Positions 1 to 8,425 of a DNA stretch of 35,111 nt are shown piece by piece. Position numbers and translations under genes: made by a program. Location of the stretch: positions 1 to 35,111 of the forward strand of contig JAISHB010000123.1 of the NCBI GenBank assembly GCA_031262785.1, written 5' to 3'. The stretch's first letter is position 1; every line of letters begins with the position of its first letter. This stretch comes from Prevotellaceae bacterium (GTDB taxonomy: Bacteria > Bacteroidota > Bacteroidia > Bacteroidales > Bacteroidaceae). The notes under the pieces are model-generated. The model was not told the origin of the DNA. It ran no database searches and saw nothing but the letters and a program-made list of their open reading frames with translations.

Positions 1-291
1 GAGCAGCGCGACGTGGCTAAGTCGCACCAAGTGGCAGGCATTATGCGTAACACGCGCAGTCAAACCGACGGGGCTTACTTCGATTTGGTAAGGATGGTAA
101 ACGCGCTGGTGGTGGTGGAAGATCCCAAACCCTACCTTGAGTTTATCGACTTTATGAATACCCTGATTACCCGAACCAAACGCCAATCGCTCAAACAAAA
201 AGCGAAAGCACCCGACAAAAACGGGTCGGGCAACAACGGTTCCGATAATTCGGGCAACGGTAACGACGACGACGACGTGCCCCAAGGGTAG
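1..291 (+). CDS. DUF6261-like protein, C-terminal part (gene begins upstream of window)
   Basis: Frame is open from base 1 (EQRDVAKSHQVAGIMRNTRSQTDGAYFDLVRMVNALVVVE...). Ends in a low-complexity N/G/S/D tail, as recalled for Bacteroides DUF6261 proteins; followed by a terminator. Confidence 0.6.
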   Translation, partial: EQRDVAKSHQVAGIMRNTRSQTDGAYFDLVRMVNALVVVEDPKPYLEFIDFMNTLITRTKRQSLKQKAKAPDKNGSGNNGSDNSGNGNDDDDVPQG

Positions 292-340
292 GCACGCCGC
301 TCGTCAATTAGTTAATTCTTGGTCTTTAATTTACCCTTGC

Positions 341-372
341 GGGATGCCGGATTCTCCGGCATCCCGTTTTTT
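341..372 (+). terminator. Rho-independent terminator of the DUF6261-like gene
   Basis: GGGATGCCGGA-TTC-TCCGGCATCCC hairpin followed by GTTTTTT. Confidence 0.85.
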
Positions 373-401
373 GTAGGGGGGGGTGATAACGAAGGAGCCG
401 T

Positions 402-965
402 TTAGAACCCTCTGATGAATTTATCCCAGTCTTCGGCGCTGCCCATTTTATGGTGTGTCTTCTCATAGAGTCTTTTCCGTGCCGAACAGATACCTTGTTT
501 ACTCAGGCATACCATTGGGGCAATGCGGCTTGGCGGAAAGTCCAGTTTAAGAAGAAGTGAGATTCTAAGATTTTGTGGGCTTATAGAGGGATGAAACTTA
601 AGTAGTCGTGTAGAAAAACAGTTGTATTCTTTGTCTACTTCAAATCGCAACTTTAGCCAATCATTTTCTTTGGGCACTTTACCCGACTCCGCCATGTATT
701 GAAACAAGGCATAGATGTGTTCGCTTGTCTCATCCAGCTTCGTGGGAAAATTCTTTTTTCGGAAGTATTGCAAGATAAACACTCCGCAGAGCGCAAGTGA
801 GATAATTATAGAAGTAATAATTCCTATTTTATAGAATTGAACAGATTCAATTCTATTCACTATTTCTTCTATTCGCATCTGTATGCTATCCAAAGCATTA
901 GCATATTCATCTAAAGAGAAAATTTGCATCTCTTCTTGTAAAAAAATGGATTGTGGGGAAATCAT
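402..965 (-). CDS. Membrane-anchored HTH (LuxR/GerE-like) putative regulator
   Basis: 187 aa. Coiled-coil-like N-terminus, one TM segment (IGIITSIIISLALCGVFILQYF), C-terminal HTH-like block (ISPQNLRISLLLKLDFPPSRIAPMVCLSKQGICSARKRLYEK...GSAEDWDKFIRGF) resembling C-termini of Bacteroides membrane-bound regulators. Confidence 0.65.
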   Translation of the reverse strand: MISPQSIFLQEEMQIFSLDEYANALDSIQMRIEEIVNRIESVQFYKIGIITSIIISLALCGVFILQYFRKKNFPTKLDETSEHIYALFQYMAESGKVPKENDWLKLRFEVDKEYNCFSTRLLKFHPSISPQNLRISLLLKLDFPPSRIAPMVCLSKQGICSARKRLYEKTHHKMGSAEDWDKFIRGF

Positions 966-1106
966 GGTTAATTTAATGTTTGCTTTTTTGTTATACTAAG
1001 ATTAGTTTGCGCAAAGAAATTATAAATCTTTCACTTATGCAAGCTTTCCTTTAAAAAAGTATCCGGTTCACGCACCACGCAACGATGAATGCGCACTTTT
1101 CGTTGT

Positions 1107-1134
1107 GCGTACTAATTGCGTACCGATTGCGTAC
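1107..1134. promoter_or_regulatory. Three direct GCGTAC iterons at 11-bp spacing (candidate operator)
   Basis: GCGTAC at 1107, 1118 and 1129 exactly. Confidence 0.5.
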
Positions 1135-1141
1135 TTGGTTC

Positions 1142-1174
1142 TTGCTATTTATTCGGGACTGCCGCGTAGTTTTG
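1142..1174 (+). promoter_or_regulatory. Candidate Bacteroides-type promoter for the T9SS-tail/RHS operon
   Basis: -7 box TAGTTTTG at 1167-1174 with TTG at 1142-1144 upstream (22-bp gap, slightly long). A dyad TGCCGC/GCGGCA (1160-1179) brackets the -7 box. Confidence 0.5.
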
Positions 1175-1200
1175 CGGCATAGATTTATTTAGTACAACAT

Positions 1201-1626
1201 ATGAAATACCTCAAAACACTATCATTCGTACTGCTTTGTTTGCCCGTCTATGTGTGTGCACAAAGCCATCTCCGTTACGTCTATGACAATGCCGGAAATC
1301 GTATCAACCGAGAAATCGTACTATCATCCACTCGCCTCTTGCCTGCAACAGAAGAGATGCAAGAGCCTTATCGGGATGAAATGCAAACATGCAAGCTAAA
1401 AATCTATCCGAATCCAACCAAGGGTAGATTAGAAATTCTTGTCTCTGGATTGGAAACAATTGCCGGACAAGCAAATGTCTATTCTATTAGCGGAACATTG
1501 ATTCTCCAAACTGCAATTACATCCAATAGCACCCTACTGGATCTTAGTGCATATACTAAAGGAGTGTATATTCTACAGTTAAAGATAGGAGCAGAAGTTA
1601 GTAGCTGGAAAATAATTAAAGAATAA
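1201..1626 (+). CDS. Small secreted protein with a YD-type motif and T9SS type A sorting domain
   Basis: Signal peptide MKYLKTLSFVLLCLPVYVCAQ; YVYDNAGNRINRE motif; C-terminal LKIYPNPTKGRLEI...ISGTLILQ...LDLSAYTKGVYILQLKIG...WKIIKE matches the T9SS type A (Por-secretion) domain pattern. Confidence 0.85.
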   Translation: MKYLKTLSFVLLCLPVYVCAQSHLRYVYDNAGNRINREIVLSSTRLLPATEEMQEPYRDEMQTCKLKIYPNPTKGRLEILVSGLETIAGQANVYSISGTLILQTAITSNSTLLDLSAYTKGVYILQLKIGAEVSSWKIIKE

Positions 1627-1644
1627 CCTATAAAAACACGAATC

Positions 1645-4600
1645 ATGAAACACAATAATTTATATGAGCGGATGTGCTACACAATGGTTATCTGTATGAT
1701 ATCAACCATAAGTTTTGCACAAGTAACCACCGATTCCATTGCTGTAACAGCCGATGGAGATACCATTATCTATTATTTAAGAGATACGTACGATTTTGGT
1801 GAAATTGTACCAGCATCGGATAATGCATCAACCGAAGAGGATAATGTCCAACCTTCCCCCATATCCTTACTTTCTATCGGTACACTTCCTTCAAGCATCG
1901 ATCAAACAAAATGCATAGGAGTAATACCCTATGAATATGGACATACACCTAATGGTGGGAAAACCTACACAGTTCCCATATATACGGCAAAAGTTAACGG
2001 CGCTACTCCACAGGTGTCGTTAAACTACAATAGTCAGGGAGGGAATGGTATTGCCGGTATGGGATGGGGGTTAGCTGGAAATTCGGCTATCACACTTGCT
2101 AATAAATGCATTGCTTTCGATGGTACAGTGGAAGGGGCTGTTGCAGGAAAGAACAATCAGGTGTTTACATTGGATGGCGTTCGTTTAGTAGCATCGAATA
2201 AGCTCTCCAATTATACGCTTGAAACATTTCAGGGACAGATTTTGGTACGTCCTTACGTCAACAACAATTCTATTGTCACCCATTTTACCGTTAAATATCC
2301 CAATGGTGCAACGGCCACTTTCGGATATCCCTCAGGAGGTATGGATATTTCTTCTGTCTATGCGTATCCGATTACTAATTATACCGATTTACAGGGATAT
2401 CGTACAGACTATGAATACACATGGACAACCGCAACAAATAACTATCTGCTTTCCCGAATAAACTATGGAGGAAGAAATGCAATCACTCACACTGCACATA
2501 TCGATTTTGAATATGAGAATCGTGATGACGTTCCGGAAATGTACATAGCCGGTATAAAAGTTCTTAGCAACAAGAAGCTGAAACGAATTATATCTTATTA
2601 TGGAGGGGAAGAGTTGCGCACCTATACACTCTCTTACACATTACAGGGTGTCAACCTGTTGACACAATTAGACTGCTCCGTTGGAACTTCTTTTATGAAT
2701 CCGCTTAGTTTCGCTTATGGACCAACCGATATGGGTAGTGACAACATTGTCCAAGGGTATTCTCAGATATTGAGTAGCTATTTTCAAGGTAGTCAATACA
2801 ATTGGGATTTTGTTTATAATAGAGGTCGATTCCAACGTGACGATTATAATGATGGACTAATCGTATATCCAGTCTTTCCAATTTATACTGTAACGCACTA
2901 TAACACAAGAACCGGAGAAGCGCTGTATGGAAGTGGTTATCCTGATGATCAAGATTTGCTAATTGCTCCTCGTTTGGGGAATGGATATCATACTCCACGA
3001 ATCATTCAAACCGGAGCCGGATTTCAGTTGCTGACAGCAGTTGACATTAATGGAGACAATGTAGATGAGTTGTTGAAAGTAAATTTTAGCGTGCAAAATA
3101 CTAAAACAAAACTCTCATTAACCACATACACCTATAATAATGGTATGTTTTCACCTTCTACGGGTGATATATTGATAGAAGGCATAGTACAAGGTAGGGA
3201 ACGCACCAGTCCCATGCCACGTTTTTATCTATTTGGAGATTTCACCGGCAACGGGAAAATAGAGATGCTTACTATATCTCATGACAAAAGACCTGACAAC
3301 AATGAAACATGTACGTCCTATTTTGCATTAATCAACTTAGAGACAAAAACACTGATTAGAGAACAAAGTAGTAATAGCCAACTATCTCGTTTTAGTGAAA
3401 ATGATCAAATACGCACATTTGACTACAATGGCGATGGAAAAGCTGACATATTGAGAATATCAGAGAACGGCTTAGAGGTATATACCTATGCGAACAATGG
3501 TTTTATCAAAGCATTTACAAACACCTCTATGAAAGAAAAAAAAATATCTATTGCCGATATCAATGGTGATGGCTATTCAGACTTGATAATACCTCCTCCT
3601 CAGGCAATGACAAGACCGAAACTCGTTTATGGGGATAGATGTGGGCACGAACACTATTATGAATTATTTCCGAGTGATCCCGAATATGAGTATTGGGAAG
3701 GTTTCGCGCCGGGTGGTACGGCAGGTGATTATGGCGGGATTATGTTTCCTGGCATGACACATATATATAAATGCAACACCTGTGATAATGTATTTATGGA
3801 AAATGAAACAATGGGCGAAGATATAATAGAAGAGGATAGTAGTACAGATTGGATGTTCTACTTATCTGACGGAAAAGGAGGTTTTCAATCAACGACAATT
3901 CCCATTATTTATAACTACAAAATTAGAAACTGCTTGTTTCAAGACCTCAATGGAGATGGCTTACAGGATATGATAATTGCACATAGTGGAACAATAGATA
4001 TTTTTTTAAACAACAAAGGATATTTTTCTTCTATGCCAACCGACACTTATACATCTGCTCCTCATCTTGACCTTACGCCATTTAATGAAACCCATTGGGC
4101 AGGTACAAGTCAATGGGTGACCGTGGAAGGGCCACAAGTAATTACTTATAGCTGGAATCGTAATGAGGGTTTGAATCGCAGTTTAACCAGAATGACAGAT
4201 AGCCATGGGTTGCTTCATAGTAACAGCTATAGCACATTAACTTCTATGTCTGATTATTCTATTGGAACGGTTGCTCGCCAATATCCTTATACATCTATTA
4301 TAATGCCGCTGAATTTGCTTCAATACAACGTTGTTCAAACCGGTTCGACGAAATTGATTGATGAAGGATATCGTTATTATGGCGCTGTGGCTCATTTAAA
4401 TGGATATGGCTTTTGCGGATTTGAAGAAGTAAAAACAACGGATTATCGTTTGGGTGTAATGCAGACGGTTGTAGGGTACAATCCGGAACTGTTTGGCGTA
4501 ACCACTCGCATAGATGCTCCGGCTCAAACTATTACCTATACTTACCGTTCCAACCAATCGGGCTTATTCGTTAATCCAAGAGTATTGTCTTCTATTGAGA

Positions 4601-7600
4601 TAGATAAACTACGTGCAGACACTATTCGCACGGATTATGGATATGATCAATACTACACTGTTTCGAATAAGATTATTACTTGGGGAGATCATACAGATTC
4701 TCATATTGCACAGTCTACTCAATCTTCAAGTATCCGAAATACAATAAATTCTTCTCTTTATCTTCTCGGAGTGCCGATGCAATCTGAGGCTGAAGATTTT
4801 TTGGCTGAATATGGTAATGAACAAGGTACAAAAGAAACTATAGAATATACATCTAACTATCAACCTAAAAAACGAATTAAAGAGGTATTACTCGACAATT
4901 TTACAGAGATAAAGAAATGGGAATATGACGATAATAGCCTCTTGGTTTCTGAGCAAACAGGACAGTTGTATAATACTGGTCTTGGTTGGGGCGAGGAGCC
5001 ATTCATGCTGGAAAAGAGCTATACCTATGACAACAAGGGACGCATGCTTACACAAACAGATGAATTGGGTCGCACTACTCAATATGCCGGTTATAACAAA
5101 TATGGGAATCCGACACAAGTCACCGACTATTTAGGGGGGACAACTACCTATACTTTCGATGAATGGGGACGTCAGATTGCTGTTGCCTATCCCGATAACA
5201 GGAGAGACAGTATCTTATGTGATTGGGATAATTCGGTAGGATTGTATTGTATAACACAGCGCGCCACCGGAAATCCGGCCAAACGCACCTATTATGATAC
5301 AGCCGGTCGCGAGGTACGTGTTAGTAATCAATGCTTTGATGGTAGTTGGCAACATGTAGACATGCTTTATGATGCAGGTGGACGACTATGGAAAGAGTCT
5401 CTTCCTTTCAAAAGTACGTCGGCTACACTATGGAATGAATATAGCTATGATAATCACGACCGTCCGTTATCATTAACAGAGCCTTCCGGAAAAACAACCA
5501 CCCATAGCTATTCGGGCATGAGTGAAATCATTGTGAACAATGGAATAAGTAGTACTCACACCTATAATAGTCGCGGACAAACTACTTCGGTATCGGATCC
5601 GGGTGGAACCATCAACTACACCTATCGCGCCGACAGACAATTAGAAGCTACTACACTCATCAGTGACTCCCAAGAGATTACAACTACGTTTGAATATGAT
5701 ATTTTCGGACAACGAATAGCCATTAATGACCCAAGTGCCGGACGTACTACCTATAGTGATGGCTATTCGGTAGCAGGCATTCGTACAACTGCACAAACTG
5801 ATGCAAATGGTAATACAGTGCGTATGGTTTATGATGTGTATGGCCGCCCTACATCCAAAACAACAAAAGAATTTTCAACAACATATACGTATGATTCAAC
5901 CACCAGACAAATAGCCAGTGAAACATCAACCAACGGTACCTCTACGCATGCTACCTATGATGCATTGGGACGTCCGGCAACATTAAAAGAAGTTGCTCCC
6001 GGCAACGTGTGGTTTCAGCAGGCCTATGTATACAATACGGATGGTATGTTATCCCGCATAGATTACAGTTCCTCTGCAGAAGGTCTAATTACCTCTGAAT
6101 ATATGTACTATACCCACGGACATTTGAGCTGTCGAAAGTTTGGAAGATCAATTGCCGAACAGCAACCCTTGTGGGAACTAACCGAAGAGAACGAATTGGG
6201 TCAACCTACCAGAGTAACAACCAACAGCTTGGTACGCACTTATGGCTATGACAGCTATGGCTTGCCTACGTTTCGGGACGCTAAAACGCCTCAAGGAACC
6301 GTAAAACAACATTTTACCTGTCAATTCAATGCCTTAACAGGTAATTTACAAACCCGTTACAGCAATGGTAATACGGAGCATTTTACCTATGACAATCTAA
6401 ATCGTTTGGTGGCAAACGGATATATATCTAATAGTAATCTTTGCCAATACGATGCCAAAGGCAATATTATCCAAATGCCCAAGACGGGAGATATGGCCTA
6501 TGCACATACGCAGAAACCTTATGCAATCACCGATTTAACCTCTCCAAACAGTAGGGTTGCGAAACGTGATCAGAACATAACCTATACCTCTTTCCAACGC
6601 CCTGCCGTAATTAGTGAAAATGGATATATCGCTACGTTCACTTACAATGCCTCCGGCGAACGGGTGAGCATGCAAATGGCACATAATGGTAGTATTGAAA
6701 ATACAACCTACTATTTAGGTGGTTGTTATGAGAAAAATAACACTACTTCCCGCCTCTACTTAATGGGTGGTTATTACTCCTCTCCGGTAGTGCTCGTCAA
6801 GCAACAAAGCCAATCGTGGATGCCGTATGAAATTTGTCGTGATCACTTGGGCAGTATTACGCATGTCTATAGTTCCACAGGTACACTCATTCAAGAATCA
6901 AGCTATGATGCATGGGGCAGATTGCGCGAAGCCGATAATTTAGATATCTTTGGCACCGATTATCAGCCGACTCTTTTCCTTGGTAGAGGATTTACCGGAC
7001 ACGAACATCTGCCGCAATTTGGATTGATAAATATGAATGCCCGTCTGTACGACCCTGCATTGGGTAGGTTTTTAAGTCCCGATCCATACGTGCAAGAGTT
7101 TTGGAACACACAAAGTTTCAATCGGTATGCCTATTGCATGAATAATCCATTAGTTTATGTTGACCAGAACGGAGAATTCTGGTTTATTATAGGCGGAGCC
7201 TTAATCGGTGCTTATATTGGTGCGTCCCTAAAAAGTAAATCGCTTAATCCTAAGAAATGGAGTAGTGATTGGTGGAAGGGGGCTTTAATTGGAGGCGCTG
7301 TGGGTGGTTTGGCTGGCTGGACTATTGGCGGAATGTGGGCAGCTGGTGCCCCATTGAAATTTGGTTTAGGATTATCAAATCCCATAACTCTATTTACATT
7401 CAATAATATTACAGCTGCTGCTGGTAGCTATGTCGTTTTAACTATAGGAAGTGGACTCGGATTGGGTACTGGCATCACATTGACTTTTGGAAAAAAAGAA
7501 GAACATGAATATACTGAATCACAATATCAGGCATTGCAAAGGTCGCTTGATGACTGGAGTAGGAAAAATAATCCCAAACAAGGTTTCGACTGGCAGGATT

Positions 7601-7965
7601 ATACCAGCTGGGGAACTTCCACAGCCAAAGAAGTGATGTACTCGGAAACAACAGGTTCTTGGTTAGGTAAGAATGGGAAAAGGTATAGTACGAGTTGGGG
7701 AGGAAACCAATATACGGGTGGGAAATATCAGTTTGCTAAGAAATGGGCTAATCGATTAGGAAGAGTGTCATCTGTATTGGGTATATATGGCATCGCGACG
7801 ACTTTGAATGATCGACGGGAAGGACGCATAGACAACGCAACTGCAACTGTAGATTTGACTATTGGCATCATCTCTATGATGGGTCCCTATGGTGCTTGGG
7901 CTGGTTTCTGGGCGAAGATGGGACAAGAGTATGGCCCAATGCATCGTTACTTTTTCAAAAAATAG
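1645..7965 (+). CDS. RHS/YD-repeat polymorphic toxin with SpvB/VCBS-like N-terminal region
   Basis: 2106 aa. Signal peptide; SpvB-like segment; several DxNGDG (FG-GAP/VCBS-like) motifs; many YD repeats; RHS core (ICRDHLGSITHVYSSTGTLIQESSYDAWGRLR...GFTGHEHLPQFGLINMNARLYDPALGRFLSPDPYVQ...NRYAYCMNNPLVYVDQNGEF), then a ~261-aa variable C-terminus. Confidence 0.95.
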   Translation: MKHNNLYERMCYTMVICMISTISFAQVTTDSIAVTADGDTIIYYLRDTYDFGEIVPASDNASTEEDNVQPSPISLLSIGTLPSSIDQTKCIGVIPYEYGHTPNGGKTYTVPIYTAKVNGATPQVSLNYNSQGGNGIAGMGWGLAGNSAITLANKCIAFDGTVEGAVAGKNNQVFTLDGVRLVASNKLSNYTLETFQGQILVRPYVNNNSIVTHFTVKYPNGATATFGYPSGGMDISSVYAYPITNYTDLQGYRTDYEYTWTTATNNYLLSRINYGGRNAITHTAHIDFEYENRDDVPEMYIAGIKVLSNKKLKRIISYYGGEELRTYTLSYTLQGVNLLTQLDCSVGTSFMNPLSFAYGPTDMGSDNIVQGYSQILSSYFQGSQYNWDFVYNRGRFQRDDYNDGLIVYPVFPIYTVTHYNTRTGEALYGSGYPDDQDLLIAPRLGNGYHTPRIIQTGAGFQLLTAVDINGDNVDELLKVNFSVQNTKTKLSLTTYTYNNGMFSPSTGDILIEGIVQGRERTSPMPRFYLFGDFTGNGKIEMLTISHDKRPDNNETCTSYFALINLETKTLIREQSSNSQLSRFSENDQIRTFDYNGDGKADILRISENGLEVYTYANNGFIKAFTNTSMKEKKISIADINGDGYSDLIIPPPQAMTRPKLVYGDRCGHEHYYELFPSDPEYEYWEGFAPGGTAGDYGGIMFPGMTHIYKCNTCDNVFMENETMGEDIIEEDSSTDWMFYLSDGKGGFQSTTIPIIYNYKIRNCLFQDLNGDGLQDMIIAHSGTIDIFLNNKGYFSSMPTDTYTSAPHLDLTPFNETHWAGTSQWVTVEGPQVITYSWNRNEGLNRSLTRMTDSHGLLHSNSYSTLTSMSDYSIGTVARQYPYTSIIMPLNLLQYNVVQTGSTKLIDEGYRYYGAVAHLNGYGFCGFEEVKTTDYRLGVMQTVVGYNPELFGVTTRIDAPAQTITYTYRSNQSGLFVNPRVLSSIEIDKLRADTIRTDYGYDQYYTVSNKIITWGDHTDSHIAQSTQSSSIRNTINSSLYLLGVPMQSEAEDFLAEYGNEQGTKETIEYTSNYQPKKRIKEVLLDNFTEIKKWEYDDNSLLVSEQTGQLYNTGLGWGEEPFMLEKSYTYDNKGRMLTQTDELGRTTQYAGYNKYGNPTQVTDYLGGTTTYTFDEWGRQIAVAYPDNRRDSILCDWDNSVGLYCITQRATGNPAKRTYYDTAGREVRVSNQCFDGSWQHVDMLYDAGGRLWKESLPFKSTSATLWNEYSYDNHDRPLSLTEPSGKTTTHSYSGMSEIIVNNGISSTHTYNSRGQTTSVSDPGGTINYTYRADRQLEATTLISDSQEITTTFEYDIFGQRIAINDPSAGRTTYSDGYSVAGIRTTAQTDANGNTVRMVYDVYGRPTSKTTKEFSTTYTYDSTTRQIASETSTNGTSTHATYDALGRPATLKEVAPGNVWFQQAYVYNTDGMLSRIDYSSSAEGLITSEYMYYTHGHLSCRKFGRSIAEQQPLWELTEENELGQPTRVTTNSLVRTYGYDSYGLPTFRDAKTPQGTVKQHFTCQFNALTGNLQTRYSNGNTEHFTYDNLNRLVANGYISNSNLCQYDAKGNIIQMPKTGDMAYAHTQKPYAITDLTSPNSRVAKRDQNITYTSFQRPAVISENGYIATFTYNASGERVSMQMAHNGSIENTTYYLGGCYEKNNTTSRLYLMGGYYSSPVVLVKQQSQSWMPYEICRDHLGSITHVYSSTGTLIQESSYDAWGRLREADNLDIFGTDYQPTLFLGRGFTGHEHLPQFGLINMNARLYDPALGRFLSPDPYVQEFWNTQSFNRYAYCMNNPLVYVDQNGEFWFIIGGALIGAYIGASLKSKSLNPKKWSSDWWKGALIGGAVGGLAGWTIGGMWAAGAPLKFGLGLSNPITLFTFNNITAAAGSYVVLTIGSGLGLGTGITLTFGKKEEHEYTESQYQALQRSLDDWSRKNNPKQGFDWQDYTSWGTSTAKEVMYSETTGSWLGKNGKRYSTSWGGNQYTGGKYQFAKKWANRLGRVSSVLGIYGIATTLNDRREGRIDNATATVDLTIGIISMMGPYGAWAGFWAKMGQEYGPMHRYFFKK
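7180..7965 (+). other. Variable C-terminal (putative toxin) region of the RHS protein
   Basis: Begins right after NPLVYVDQNGEF. Glycine-zipper hydrophobic segments (FIIGGALIGAYIGAS, GALIGGAVGGLAGWTIGG), then ...GIYGIATTLNDRREGRIDNATATVDLTIGIISMMGPYGAWAGFWAKMGQEYGPMHRYFFKK. Confidence 0.75.
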
Positions 7966-7973
7966 AGATTAGG

Positions 7974-8372
7974 ATGATATTAAGATTCTTCGATAAAATA
8001 TATGTTGCCATTTATTGCTTACAGATAAGAATGAGTTATCCCATCATTACAGGACCCGTTTTAGAAGGCTATGCGATTGGAAGTACTTATGGTATATTGT
8101 CCGGCATGCAATTCTTCATTGTAACGAGCCTCTGCAATATAGTATCCACCTTGCTTGGTATTGGTGTATTATTCGATATGTCTAATTATATATCATACAT
8201 TCCAGCAATAATTCCTTTTACATTCAATTATTTCCGTTATGACAAAGATTCTAAGGGAGAAAAAATCATCAAGAAAGTAAGAAAAAGAAATGGTGAGAAG
8301 AAACTTATCATCATAGCCATCGCTTTTTACGTTTCATCTATACTCATTATGATGGCTCAATTCTATGTATAA
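7974..8372 (+). CDS. Candidate immunity protein 1 (multi-TM membrane protein)
   Basis: Starts 8 nt after the RHS stop, with ATG at 7974 (in frame with the track ORF 7896..8372). 132 aa, about 3 hydrophobic segments. The start aligns with the paralog start at 8426. Confidence 0.65.
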   Translation: MILRFFDKIYVAIYCLQIRMSYPIITGPVLEGYAIGSTYGILSGMQFFIVTSLCNIVSTLLGIGVLFDMSNYISYIPAIIPFTFNYFRYDKDSKGEKIIKKVRKRNGEKKLIIIAIAFYVSSILIMMAQFYV

Positions 8373-8425
8373 AGAATAACTGGAGCATGTTGCCCCATGC
8401 ATCGTTACTATTAAAAAAATAGGTT

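Noticed and set aside
1645-7965. T6SS-delivered Rhs effector
   Set aside because: The N-terminus has a signal peptide and SpvB/VCBS-like region; no PAAR, VgrG, Hcp or EagR gene in the window.
7896-7973. Upstream extension of immunity 1 (track start 7896)
   Set aside because: Overlaps the RHS 3' end out of frame; the ATG at 7974 aligns with the start of paralog 2.
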